Origin: Photorhabdus thracensis
Lineage (GTDB): Bacteria; Pseudomonadota; Gammaproteobacteria; Enterobacterales; Enterobacteriaceae
NCBI RefSeq assembly: GCF_001010285.1
Contig: NZ_CP011104.1
Location: 5,083,099-5,147,098 of the forward strand
Reading direction: 5' to 3'
DNA length: 64,000 bases
The position numbers were made by a program, and so were the translations under genes. Shown here piece after piece: positions 46,701 through 55,252 of this stretch (its first letter is position 1; every line of letters begins with the position of its first letter). The notes below the pieces were generated by a model, which ran no database searches, was not told where the DNA came from, and worked only from the letters and a program-made list of their open reading frames with translations.

Positions 46701-47132
46701 CCAGTGTTGGGTGGTCAGCCCCGGCGCGATGGCTTCCACCTGTTCAGGTTCGCCCACCAACAACAAGATACGGACTTTATACCACCAGAACATCCCGTAA
46801 CGACGGTACAGGCGATCGCCTAAATCACCATAATTATACGGTTTGCTGACGGGAAAAAGTGGCCGGGTATCCGGCTTCGTGTCAGTCACTTTGTTTTTGA
46901 CAAACAACGTAACCGTGATAAAACCCAGCATACTCACCACCACCATGAGCACCCAGGCTATTCCACAAACCCGTAACAAATGATTGAACGTCTCGGTATC
47001 CGTGGTTTGGTGTTCTCCCCAAAACCACCATCCCAGGCCAACTAACGAAACCAACAGGGTAATGGTTCCCACCAGTAAGATGAGTGTATTCACCACTGAA
47101 ACAGGTTGTAATTTATTCTCTTGCAGTGCCAT
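43746..47132 (-). CDS. tssM2: T6SS inner-membrane protein TssM (IcmF), second copy
   Basis: 1128 residues. The first 130 residues are unrelated in detail to TssM1 (MALQENKLQPVSVVNTLILL, two helices), then from VEAIAPGLTTQHWQEGH onward the two proteins are almost the same, with scattered substitutions. The P-loop position reads LLLVGEPEQVEAI and lacks GKT/S. It closes the Tle1 cassette and overlaps the preceding membrane-protein gene by 20 bases. Two full-length tssM genes in one locus are unusual; which one forms the working envelope complex is unknown. Confidence 0.93.
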   Translation of the reverse strand: MALQENKLQPVSVVNTLILLVGTITLLVSLVGLGWWFWGEHQTTDTETFNHLLRVCGIAWVLMVVVSMLGFITVTLFVKNKVTDTKPDTRPLFPVSKPYNYGDLGDRLYRRYGMFWWYKVRILLLVGEPEQVEAIAPGLTTQHWQEGHRTLLLWGGSLQTEPDAAQLAALRRLRRFRPLNGIVWALTEQQSAQPVWMDKALRMLQKQAQQLRWQAPVYLWQVCHSIWSQEGRVTQAVGGFFPERCTPEIVETQLQQLIDPIRKRGMQQLLPKNAHDFLYRLASTLEKKGIDHWRKVLTPWLAEYAQVVSLRGLMFSLPLEATPDAGPQSWLPDAAWQGVLDDSLHWHGRRVGWIQRRNVYNGLMALALLWGAGSVLSFFTNRDQIMAVNAAVTDLQARPEASDAQLMAFKALRDEMGRLQYRAEHGAPWYQRFGLNQNQPLLTAVLPYYTQINNRLIRDKAAAILHQKLSALVNLPPGSPQRAFRAKAAHNQLKAYLMMAYPQKADAAFLTRVLSENEPDRAGIAPGVWLSAASDLWDFYAENLPAHPEWRITPDTALVSQVRRILLAQMGQHNAEATLYQQMLQSVEQDYADLTLRQMTGDTEAERLFTTTRVVPGMFTRQAWEGQIQKAMDNAVASRKEAIDWVLSDNRQAVPAAVSPAELKARLTARYFTDFAGAWQDFLNSLRWNKARNLSEVTDQLTLMADGRQSPLIALMNTVAYQGQTGQQGPTLSASLVKSAKTLLNKTAVPVINPQAPELSGPMDRTFGPLLALMGRNKASDVITADSNLNLQTFLTRVTQVRLKLQQMDNSDDPSEMAGRLAQTVFQGKSTDLTETQGYGNLMAASLGDQWRGFGQTMFVQPLNQAWQGILKPSAASLNAQWRTAIVANWNTAFAGRYPFAGGESDISLPMLGQFIRPDTGRIEQFLTRQLGGVLHKEGNRWVPDRVNSQGLQVNPRFLKAVNQLSQLSDVLFADGSQGLRFELRARAARDVVETDLTIDGQKLRYFNQMESWQRFRWPGETYKPGVMLTWTSVNAGARLFGDYPGTWGLIRWLEQAKAEKLDESRYRLTLMMPDGLPVTWILRTEMGGGPLALLKLRGFTLPKAIFVVTPGVGTNMPAMDDDDGAAE

Positions 47133-48258
47133 AAGATTTCACTATTCCAAACGCTAAAGCATGTTGAGGATCACGGGCTAACCACCCACAGGGCTGGCCG
47201 GTATTTTCCGCCGAGATAGCCGCCAGTGTTTGCACCACGACCGCTTCCATCCCGCCAATATTGCCCCAATTGAGATCCTGCACATGTTGAGTGACATTCC
47301 AGCCGGTCTCTTCCAGTGAGGAAACCTCCGGCTGGGAAAACAGAAAACAGGGTTCCGGTGGCTGGGTGATATCCGCCTGCATCAGCGCCCGGGCCGCCAC
47401 ATCCATAACCTGTTCATCCTCTTGAGTCTGAAAATATTCACCGCGGGTCAACGCCACTTTGCCGGTTTTTTTCAGCAACCAAATAAAAGCCGCTTCACCC
47501 GCCGGCAAGGCTGACTCCGCCTCACTGACCACACACTGGCAACCTGCGCACAAAATAGTCGCCTGACTGCCTGTTGTCGCATTCAGCAGGTCAATCATCT
47601 CATCCAGGGTGTCAATACCGCGCCAGTATTGCGGCTGTTCAGGTAACACCACATCAGGAAACCGCACCGCCATCTGGGCGGCAAACCCCTGCCAGACAGC
47701 GGCAGAGCCCAGCCAGTAACAGTGCAGCGGCGTACACTTCAAGGATTCCTGATGCTGGCTTCGCCACTGATTCACCGCCATTTTCGCCAATTGGATTTCC
47801 CGTTGCTCACTATCCGAGACAAAAGAACGCAACAGGCGAACTGCCGGACCGGTTTTTTCCCTGAGGGGCTCCGGGCGACAATGGGACTGATTAATCACAC
47901 TCAGCCACACATCAGGCGTGATCCCCAGCGGCCCGACCAACACCCAGTCCGCCAGCGCCATCTGCTGACGATGTTTGCGCCACCAACGTTGCTGCACCCA
48001 CTCAACCTGTTGCTGATAAATCCAGGCGTTATGCCGGGCAAAACGGTAAAACAGCCAGCGGAATAGCAGACATAACAGCCATAACGCCGCCAGTCCGGGG
48101 ATCATGGCGTACAAGGCTGAAGCGTCATCGATTTCAGGTCTTATCAGCGCGACGAGGTTACTGACCAGCAATACCCCTCCGGCGCCTGCTGCCAACCAGC
48201 GTTTAAAACGGGGAGGTGAAGCCTGCCGATAAGGTGGAAAAAGGGGACGGGTTTTCAT
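47113..48258 (-). CDS. T6SS-associated two-helix membrane protein of unknown function, copy 2
   Basis: 381 residues from ATG 48258, coupled to the PAAR gene by ATGA. Two transmembrane helices (WLAAGAGGVLLVSNLVALI and AMIPGLAALWLLCLLFRWLFY) are followed by a Trp/Gln/Arg-rich stretch (YQQQVEWVQQRWWRKHRQQ) and a soluble domain of about 280 residues. It matches the gene at 32165-33337 in length, layout and position but hardly in sequence, like a variable partner specific to each cassette. No known domain recognised. Confidence 0.7.
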   Translation of the reverse strand: MKTRPLFPPYRQASPPRFKRWLAAGAGGVLLVSNLVALIRPEIDDASALYAMIPGLAALWLLCLLFRWLFYRFARHNAWIYQQQVEWVQQRWWRKHRQQMALADWVLVGPLGITPDVWLSVINQSHCRPEPLREKTGPAVRLLRSFVSDSEQREIQLAKMAVNQWRSQHQESLKCTPLHCYWLGSAAVWQGFAAQMAVRFPDVVLPEQPQYWRGIDTLDEMIDLLNATTGSQATILCAGCQCVVSEAESALPAGEAAFIWLLKKTGKVALTRGEYFQTQEDEQVMDVAARALMQADITQPPEPCFLFSQPEVSSLEETGWNVTQHVQDLNWGNIGGMEAVVVQTLAAISAENTGQPCGWLARDPQHALAFGIVKSYGTARE

Positions 48259-48512
48259 GACGCCACCTGATAATCGGGAAAAGAGCTGACTAACGTACAA
48301 CCACATTCACAACGATGACCGTGTAATGCCACTGGCTGACCCTCTATCAGGCAGGATGCACTCCCCTGAGCAATGGTGGTCATGCCATGCCGGTTACACT
48401 TAGCCGGATCACCCTTGCAGGCTATCGGTTGACCAAAACACAGATAGTGGCCCGACAATACTTTGCCGCCGTATTCGCGCAGGCTATCGCCCTGACGGAT
48501 AACATTTTTCAT
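48255..48512 (-). CDS. PAAR-domain spike tip protein, copy 2
   Basis: 85 residues from ATG 48512 (MKNVIRQGDSLREYGG), coupled to the phospholipase gene by ATGA. PAAR features: RQGDSLREYGGKVL, CKGDPAKCNRHGMTTIAQG and the zinc-binding HRCECGCTLVSS. A stand-alone tip without extension. Confidence 0.92.
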   Translation of the reverse strand: MKNVIRQGDSLREYGGKVLSGHYLCFGQPIACKGDPAKCNRHGMTTIAQGSASCLIEGQPVALHGHRCECGCTLVSSFPDYQVAS

Positions 48513-50989
48513 TTCTCCGGCTCCCCTCGCGGAGTCAGTTCCAGCGTCTTTCCTGCCCAACGCGCTTTGAGATTCTCTTTGCCGATTTGCAATCGCCGCG
48601 CTTCGATAAACTGTCTCTGCTGACCGGTCACCTCGCCCACATGATGGGTGAACGCTTTCGTCTGCTCTGCATCCGGTAACATGGGGATCAGTTCCCGGGT
48701 GGATAAATCGTGGGCGCTCACGTCCAGCTGAGTAAAATGAACTTCGTCGATGGCATCCGCCACCATGTTGCCGACTTTTTTCCGTTTGAAGATAAACAAG
48801 GCACTGCCAACCGGTGACGCGGCCCCCACCACATTGCCGCCCACCGTCAAAAGCGACAGGGGTTTATTACACATTTTGCCGAAGTAAATCACCCGGTAAC
48901 GGAAATAACCGCCCTCCGGCTCGCGCGTATCCAACGTAGAGTACATAAACCAGGCGCGGGAATCATGCACTTGATTGTCATACAGGTCGACCAGCAATGA
49001 CTCCGGTGATTCTGGTTGACCGGTTTTTCCCGCCGGGACTGACCGAAAAAGCCGTTTGACCAACACCTCTCCCGCCGCTTTCATTTGCTGATATTCCTTA
49101 TCCTCATCATCACTGTTCAACAGATAAAGGGCATTGCCCAGAATGTCATCAACAACAAATTGCTTCACACTGTGTATTTCACGCCGTTCTCCCCGGTAGT
49201 CACGGCTAAATTCCGCAGCTGCTTCCCGCAACTGATTCTGCGCAGTTTCCGGGTCAAAATCCGGCACTCCTGGGGCTAACACTGGGGGCTCTCCCCGTCC
49301 ACCGCTAGAAGCGAAAGCCGTCCGCTGGGCTTTCCGTTGCTTTAACACCGCCTGTTGCTTTTCTTCCTGCGCCTGCTGACTTTGCTCATAGTGGGCTTTT
49401 TTCGCATCACGGTTGGGGGCTTCATGGAAAAACGGCGTACTGAGCAGCGTACCGCCGACGTAACGGTTGATACGCCAGGCTGTCAGCCAGTCCAGCTGGT
49501 TTTTCATGGCCTGCTCCAGCGCCACAGCTGACCGTACCGGTTCAAAGCGGGCAGCTTCCTCTTCCGACAAGGGTTGTTTAGGCATCTCCAGGCCCAGGGT
49601 GACTTCACGCCAGGCGTTGAAACGGTTGACAAGTTCAAGAGCAGCTTCAAATTCTTGCTGAACATCAGTGGGTATTGCCCGCCACAATTGATGTCGTAAA
49701 TCATTAGGTAATACCGACTTCGGAACCTTAAGAGGTGCCCCGGACTGAAAGGCTGCGGCATACATTTCATGCAGGGCTATCTGAGACAACAGTAATCCGT
49801 CTGTTTTATCTATTGATTTACCCTGCTCTCCCGGTGGATAACCGCCCCCTAAATCAGAATGCACACCGGGATAAATCACCTCGGTACTGCCTGTCGGGTA
49901 AGTGCCATCTGAACGGCAAATGGAGTCCATCGGGAAACTCAACCGCTGTTCATGGGTCGAGACCAGATGCACACAGCGTTTCACCAACCCGCCGTAAGTC
50001 TCCTCCGATGGCAGCTCCTGCGTGCCGTCTGCCCAGGCCATATGGCCTTCAACGACAGGAACCACATGGCTCACCCCGACCGACGCCACGGTGTCAAACA
50101 GCCCGAGAAATTCCACACTGATGGGCAAGTTACCATCCGGGTCGGTTTCGTTTTTCGCTTGCAGACACTGCAACGGCTTCGAATTATCCCCTTTAGGTGG
50201 CGGCAACAGTTCGGCCAGCCAGTTGACGAAGGCTCGCGCCTCTGCCGCCCCACGGGAGAAACCATACACATACAACTTCATTCCCAGCAGTTTGGATTTG
50301 CCCCGTCCCGGCTGGCTGCGGGCTATGACTAGCTCACGTTTTAAGCGGAAAAACTGCTTATAAAACTCGCCATAACGGTTATGCGCCCCCCCCAAGCCCA
50401 GCGTGTGCCATGTCGTGGCCATCGCCTCAAGGGATTTTTGACAAGCAGTATCATCAATTTTGTCGTTTGCTAATACGCGTTTTAATACATCAATCAACCG
50501 CAGCAACGCCCAGTTGATCCGGTCCTCACCGCGGTCAGCACCAGCCAGTCCTAATGTGGTGTAATCCAGATCATTAATTTCCGGGAAGGGGGTGCCCACA
50601 CCGGGAATATAATACTTAAAGTACTTTCCACCGGTGCTGTCAATATCATCCAACAACGGCTTACCTGACGCGCCACCCGCATAACCAGCCCCAATCGTCG
50701 CCTGGAAAAGGCGGACAATATTGGTTGGGTGATTAGGAACGGCCTGATAAAGGTCGTTATATAAATTATTGCCGGTCCCGTCAAAAAACAGGCTGACATG
50801 CAGGGTCTTACAGCAGGGCGGCGCCACTCGACGATCCGCAGCCAGACAGAGCTCCTGATGGTAAGCTCTCTCTTGACTAATTTGTTGGCGGCAATTTTGC
50901 CTAATCAGGTAATCCCGAGCGGGCAACCGTCCCTGAGCAGGAAAAGGGGCGGGCAACCAGACAGCATCGTTATGATTTATTTCGGACAT
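48509..50989 (-). CDS. tle1: Tle1-type T6SS phospholipase effector (DUF2235)
   Basis: 826 residues. An alpha/beta-hydrolase lipase region of the DUF2235/Tle1 family: LFFDGTGNN opens the domain (about 68-75), the nucleophile elbow is GFSRG (Ser245), the acid is probably Asp299 in GLFDTV, and the histidine His377 in GVHSDLGGGYP. Studied Tle1 proteins have phospholipase A activity on membranes of rival cells. The C-terminal 400 residues are variable. It overlaps the DUF3304 lipoprotein gene upstream and the PAAR gene downstream, so the whole cassette is translationally linked. Confidence 0.92.
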   Translation of the reverse strand: MSEINHNDAVWLPAPFPAQGRLPARDYLIRQNCRQQISQERAYHQELCLAADRRVAPPCCKTLHVSLFFDGTGNNLYNDLYQAVPNHPTNIVRLFQATIGAGYAGGASGKPLLDDIDSTGGKYFKYYIPGVGTPFPEINDLDYTTLGLAGADRGEDRINWALLRLIDVLKRVLANDKIDDTACQKSLEAMATTWHTLGLGGAHNRYGEFYKQFFRLKRELVIARSQPGRGKSKLLGMKLYVYGFSRGAAEARAFVNWLAELLPPPKGDNSKPLQCLQAKNETDPDGNLPISVEFLGLFDTVASVGVSHVVPVVEGHMAWADGTQELPSEETYGGLVKRCVHLVSTHEQRLSFPMDSICRSDGTYPTGSTEVIYPGVHSDLGGGYPPGEQGKSIDKTDGLLLSQIALHEMYAAAFQSGAPLKVPKSVLPNDLRHQLWRAIPTDVQQEFEAALELVNRFNAWREVTLGLEMPKQPLSEEEAARFEPVRSAVALEQAMKNQLDWLTAWRINRYVGGTLLSTPFFHEAPNRDAKKAHYEQSQQAQEEKQQAVLKQRKAQRTAFASSGGRGEPPVLAPGVPDFDPETAQNQLREAAAEFSRDYRGERREIHSVKQFVVDDILGNALYLLNSDDEDKEYQQMKAAGEVLVKRLFRSVPAGKTGQPESPESLLVDLYDNQVHDSRAWFMYSTLDTREPEGGYFRYRVIYFGKMCNKPLSLLTVGGNVVGAASPVGSALFIFKRKKVGNMVADAIDEVHFTQLDVSAHDLSTRELIPMLPDAEQTKAFTHHVGEVTGQQRQFIEARRLQIGKENLKARWAGKTLELTPRGEPEK

Positions 50990-51489
50990 ACTTTGGGCTC
51001 CTTCATTTTTAAAGGTTCTTTTATCGGATAATTGGGGCTGTTATAGGTGTTGCAGGAGGTAGTGACTTTAACCTGATCACAGGGTAAAAAATGCACCGTA
51101 ATACCGCAGGTGCGCTGCCCGGTATAATCGGGTACCGGCACTACCTGGCTATGCTGACGTTTCTGGGCATTGACTTTTTCCCTCCATGCCAAATACTTCC
51201 CCCAATTTTCATACCCAGGAAAATCATCAGAGAAAGCGACACCAGTTTCCCAATTTACCTGAACAGTCATCCCTTGTTGCCACTTCTCTGGGGCTCGATA
51301 GCAGCAACCACCCCCACCGCCCTGATACGGTCCGATAATATCGATACCTGGCGAACCATCCACACTGAACCGATTAATTGCCCACTTGGTATGGTTAATC
51401 GCCTCGATGGTTCCCGCCTGCGCCGGAAACTGGCTACAAGCAGCCAGTAACAGACACAAAACCGCCAGCCTAAGCTGTTGTTTTTTCAT
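50977..51489 (-). CDS. tli1: DUF3304 lipoprotein, probable Tle1 immunity (copy A)
   Basis: 170 residues from ATG 51489 (MKKQQLRLAVLCLLLAACSQ). The lipobox LLAAC gives a periplasm-facing lipoprotein. The DUF3304 body has INHTKWAINRFSVDGSPG, GGGGGCCYR, TCGITVHFLPCD. Proteins of this family are immunity partners of Tle1 lipases and act in the periplasm, where the enzyme arrives. It is next to the effector (13-base overlap). The middle part (VAFSDDFPGYENWGKYLAWREKV) differs from copy B while the ends are nearly identical. Confidence 0.85.
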   Translation of the reverse strand: MKKQQLRLAVLCLLLAACSQFPAQAGTIEAINHTKWAINRFSVDGSPGIDIIGPYQGGGGGCCYRAPEKWQQGMTVQVNWETGVAFSDDFPGYENWGKYLAWREKVNAQKRQHSQVVPVPDYTGQRTCGITVHFLPCDQVKVTTSCNTYNSPNYPIKEPLKMKEPKVCPK

Positions 51490-51540
51490 CTTCGACTCCT
51501 TCACATGGGGGATAATCTGGACTTGAGATGCCTGTATGCA

Positions 51541-52053
51541 TTACTTCGGACATACTTTGGGCTCCTTCATTTTTAAAGGTTCTTTAATTGGATAATTGGG
51601 ACTGTTATAGGTGTTGCAGGAGGTGGTGACTTTGACTTGATCACAGGGTAAAAAATGCACCGTAATACCACAGGTGCGCTGCCCGGTATAATCGGGTACC
51701 GGTACTACTTGGCTATGTTGGCGCTTCTGGGCATCAATTTTGTTTTTCCATGCATAATATTTTTCTCTATCCGCAAAACCGGGAAAACCATCCATTTCCC
51801 CTACACCTGTCTCCCAATCCACCCGAACAGTCATCCCTGGTTGCCATTTATCTGGGGTCCGATAGCAACACCCCCCCCCTCCGCCCTGGTACGGTCCGAT
51901 AATATCGATACCTGGCGAACCATCCACACTGAACCGATTAATTGCCCACTTGGTATGGTTAATCGCCTCAATGGTTCCCGCCTGTGCCGGAAACTGGCTA
52001 CAGACAGCCAATAACAGACACAAAACCGTCAGCCTAAGCTGTTGTTTTTTCAT
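51541..52053 (-). CDS. tli1: DUF3304 lipoprotein, probable Tle1 immunity (copy B)
   Basis: 170 residues from ATG 52053, overlapping the adaptor gene by 20 bases. Lipobox LLAVC, otherwise the same architecture as copy A. Identity with copy A is very high except in the segment after WETGV (GEMDGFPGFADREKYYAWKNKI). Two adjacent, non-identical immunity genes suggest dosage or protection against effector variants. The intergenic bases between the copies include a repeat of the leader, showing a recent tandem duplication. Confidence 0.85.
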   Translation of the reverse strand: MKKQQLRLTVLCLLLAVCSQFPAQAGTIEAINHTKWAINRFSVDGSPGIDIIGPYQGGGGGCCYRTPDKWQPGMTVRVDWETGVGEMDGFPGFADREKYYAWKNKIDAQKRQHSQVVPVPDYTGQRTCGITVHFLPCDQVKVTTSCNTYNSPNYPIKEPLKMKEPKVCPK

Positions 52054-52846
52054 CTTCGACTCCTTCACTGGGGGATAATCTGGATTTGAGATGCCTGAGC
52101 ACGAATGATTCTCTGTCATCATCCAGTAAAACGTGGGTGTTTGATGCCTCTACCATCAGGGCATAGCAGCTATTGAACCGTTGTTCACCGGTGACTTCTG
52201 GGTATTCATCCGCATTGAGTTGCTGTGCAAGAAGATACGCATCAGAGACGCATAAGAGGTGTTCAAATTGCTCATCCGTCAGATCGATTTTTTCAATAGT
52301 TTCATTTGCTGGCCCTGAGTCGCCCGCCCCTAAAACAAATTGAGGAACACCGTCATGATCAAGCCAGCTCCAGAACAACGCGGGCCGGAGTAATTGCTGT
52401 TGCTGCTCCTCATCCAACACATGAGAAAACAGCACAGGAAAAATACGCGGATCAAAAAAGCGTAAAATACCCGCCTGTCCCGCGTATGCGGCATTCGTAC
52501 ATTGAATTAAATACCGAGACAACAGGTCAAATGACCATGACGAACATAAAATCAGCAGCAAGGGTTCTTCCCTTAAGCGCAGGATAATTTCCTGCATCCA
52601 TTGCCGCTGGTCGGAGTGTGTTAAATCAATCCGGATCAATACCGGCGCATCCACCACCACCATCTCTTCGGGCAATCCCTGAAACAGCGAGCACCATTTG
52701 ATTTCAGGCGAAAAACTCTTCAACGCCGGGATCAGCGAGAACTCGCTCCCGGACTGATCCACGATGATATCGAGGCAATGCATACCGACATCCTTTGCTG
52801 ACGCCTCAAGTGCGGCAATCCAGTCGGCTATTTGATCATCATTCAT
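52034..52846 (-). CDS. DUF4123 effector adaptor/chaperone, Tle1 cassette
   Basis: 270 residues, starting 4 bases after the vgrG2 stop. The pattern LFQGLPEEMVVVDAPVLIRIDL, LLLILCSSWSFDLLSRYL and LRFFDPRIFPVLFSHVL...LRPALFWSWLDHDG is that of DUF4123 adaptors. It presumably joins the Tle1 effector to the distinct C-terminus of VgrG2. Located between vgrG2 and the immunity genes, an order slightly different from the other cassette, where the adaptor precedes the effector directly. Confidence 0.83.
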   Translation of the reverse strand: MNDDQIADWIAALEASAKDVGMHCLDIIVDQSGSEFSLIPALKSFSPEIKWCSLFQGLPEEMVVVDAPVLIRIDLTHSDQRQWMQEIILRLREEPLLLILCSSWSFDLLSRYLIQCTNAAYAGQAGILRFFDPRIFPVLFSHVLDEEQQQQLLRPALFWSWLDHDGVPQFVLGAGDSGPANETIEKIDLTDEQFEHLLCVSDAYLLAQQLNADEYPEVTGEQRFNSCYALMVEASNTHVLLDDDRESFVLRHLKSRLSPSEGVEDEKTTA

Positions 52847-52849
52847 CGG

Positions 52850-55252
52850 TTATTTCCTCAAAACAAACCCTTGCGCCATCTCCTGCGCTTTTTTCAGACA
52901 CTCTTTGCACACGGATTCAGGCAGATCAGGTAAGGGAAAATCCTGTTTCGCCGGGGCGTCCATTTTGTGCTGCCCTTTCAGGCTTAACAGGCCCGGCCCG
53001 TGAATTTCAATTTCACCCGCCGGAGACAGACGGATATACGCACCGCCACACGCCAATGTCAGGCCGTTTTTGGCGGTAATCTGTACATGGCCCTGGGTTG
53101 AATTGACCGTGACATCCTTTAATGCGGTGATACCCAGAACATCACCATGTGACTCCAGAGCAAACGGCCCTTTTCCCGACACCATACGCATCCCTTCGCT
53201 TTGCGCTAACAGGGAGATAGCTTTTGTCGCATTCACCCCAATTCGGCAGGCACTGGCGATATGTACTTCGCCCGCACTTTGGGCATAGAGCGCCTGACCA
53301 CTTTGCACCATTACGGTCTGTGGGCTGACAATCCCTACCCCCTCCGGCGCACTGAGCAGCATGGCCGCCATTTTCAGTTGATCCACGCCCTGTAAATAGG
53401 TTTTCAGGCTCTCGGTATCCGGCTGATAATTCAGGTGGGTTTGAGTTACCGTTCCCCATTCCATTACCTGGTTGACGGCACCTTTGACCAGACTGATGGC
53501 CGAGTTCATCGCCAGTACTTCCCCGTTGGCATTGGCCTGTTTATCCGCACTGATAAACAACCCCTTACCGGCCCGGATCGCGCCCCAGTCATCAGTGCGC
53601 AATTCAAAACCTTCGCCCCGTTTATCCGGGTGCGGTTTCTGACTGTCCACCAGATACCCCAGGTTAAGCTGGCTCTTACCGCCATATTCGGTACTCAGTT
53701 TGATGTGCTCCCGACCGCGTTCGTCATCCATCCGCAGTTTGTTATTCGCCGGGGTACGCAGGACATTGCGTTTGTAGTTGAACAAGGTGACGTGATCGGG
53801 GTGTTTTGAGTCGTGCAGCGCATGGGCGATATAGGGCCGATCCGGGTCGCCCCCTTCAAACGCGATCGCCACCTCGGTACCATCAAGCAACGGCCAGTGA
53901 AAACCGTAGGTGTCGCCCGCATAGGGACGAGCCAGACGTACCCACAGGCTTTCTCCCCCCTTCGGCCATTCCGCCCGGTCAAAATCAAACGCCACCCGGT
54001 ACAACCCGTCTTTATCAATATCCCCGTACGGGTCGTTCACGACCGTGCTGCTCACCCTGGCGGGCAAGGTGCCCGCTATCCGGGGTTTGGGGATCAATTC
54101 AGGTCGAAAACAGATGTTTTCCGCGTAGGGAATAGCGGTGAATGCCATTTCAAAACTGCGATCCCGGCGCGCACTGCTGCGAATAGCGGTGATCACCGCC
54201 CCTTTACGGAAGGCTTCCGGGGCCTCCCCCCTGACTTTCAACTCCTGGCCCGGCAACAGCGTCGCAGATGTCGTCAATCCCCGCAGTTGAGTCTGTCGAT
54301 TCAGGTAACGTTCATGTTGCAGCCGGGAGTAAAACACCCCGCTTTCCACTGCCGGATCCAGGTCGTAACGGTTGCCTAACACCCGGTAGTTGTTATCCCG
54401 ATAATGGTACGCTTCGCCATACAGGGTCTCATCGCCCCGCGTCACATCCACTTCAGCATCCATACCGTATTGCGGCAACGCGTCACGGTAGTCATAATCC
54501 CGGGTCACCACCTTCCCTTCCACCACCTGATGCGCCGTTTCCATGCCCCACACCACATCTTCCTCCCCGCCGTGCATCCCTGACGGATTGCGGGCCGGCA
54601 TATAGACATTTAACTGGTAGTAACGCTGATCGTCGTAAAACTCCACCACCTCAATTTTCAGCCGGTCGTCCGCGGTCAGTTTGTACCAGATCCCCACTTC
54701 CGCCAGCAGGCGTTGCACAAAACGCAAGTCATCTTCGTCGTATTGCATCACCTGCTCCCGCTTCGGGCAGGGGTACGCCAGGGTGAATAAGAAATCCTGG
54801 CCGCGAAAACCGTGACGTTCACGCAGGATTTTTTCCACGATTTCCGGTACCGACATCTTTTGATAAATGGCGGACTGGCGGCTTCTCGACAACAGGGCCA
54901 ACCGCGGCTCCAGGATCACTTCATAATGGCTTTCATCCCGCGAGGTGGACAGCAGCTTAAATTCGCTGATCACCCCGTAGATTGTGCGCAGCGGTGCCGG
55001 CGGTATCACCGGCATTCCCCGTATTCCCGGATTAATCGCGGGCGACGTCAGGGTAAACGCGGCGTCCCGCATCAGCATCTGCGCCGGTTTGATATCTTTC
55101 ACCGGGCTGGTGAATTCAATGACGTAACGAAAAGGCCGGCTTAAGGCTTCCTGCCCGCTAAACGCCACCACATCCAGCGGCGCGGTATTTTTCCACACTT
55201 TCAGTTTGTAGCGGCTGTGATCAAAGATGATCGCCGGGGTTGCGTTGTTCAT
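52850..55252 (-). CDS. vgrG2: VgrG spike protein, copy 2 (Tle1 cassette)
   Basis: 800 residues. The first 570 or so are nearly identical to VgrG1 (gp27- and gp5-like parts). From GLFISAD on it switches to a different DUF2345-type needle (YAQSAGEVHIASACRIGV, TLACGGAYIRLSPAGEIEIHG) and ends with a cysteine-containing tail (ESVCKECLKKAQEMAQGFVLRK). The mosaic border suggests exchange of the C-terminal, cargo-specifying part. ATG overlaps the clpV stop (ATGA). Confidence 0.95.
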   Translation of the reverse strand: MNNATPAIIFDHSRYKLKVWKNTAPLDVVAFSGQEALSRPFRYVIEFTSPVKDIKPAQMLMRDAAFTLTSPAINPGIRGMPVIPPAPLRTIYGVISEFKLLSTSRDESHYEVILEPRLALLSRSRQSAIYQKMSVPEIVEKILRERHGFRGQDFLFTLAYPCPKREQVMQYDEDDLRFVQRLLAEVGIWYKLTADDRLKIEVVEFYDDQRYYQLNVYMPARNPSGMHGGEEDVVWGMETAHQVVEGKVVTRDYDYRDALPQYGMDAEVDVTRGDETLYGEAYHYRDNNYRVLGNRYDLDPAVESGVFYSRLQHERYLNRQTQLRGLTTSATLLPGQELKVRGEAPEAFRKGAVITAIRSSARRDRSFEMAFTAIPYAENICFRPELIPKPRIAGTLPARVSSTVVNDPYGDIDKDGLYRVAFDFDRAEWPKGGESLWVRLARPYAGDTYGFHWPLLDGTEVAIAFEGGDPDRPYIAHALHDSKHPDHVTLFNYKRNVLRTPANNKLRMDDERGREHIKLSTEYGGKSQLNLGYLVDSQKPHPDKRGEGFELRTDDWGAIRAGKGLFISADKQANANGEVLAMNSAISLVKGAVNQVMEWGTVTQTHLNYQPDTESLKTYLQGVDQLKMAAMLLSAPEGVGIVSPQTVMVQSGQALYAQSAGEVHIASACRIGVNATKAISLLAQSEGMRMVSGKGPFALESHGDVLGITALKDVTVNSTQGHVQITAKNGLTLACGGAYIRLSPAGEIEIHGPGLLSLKGQHKMDAPAKQDFPLPDLPESVCKECLKKAQEMAQGFVLRK

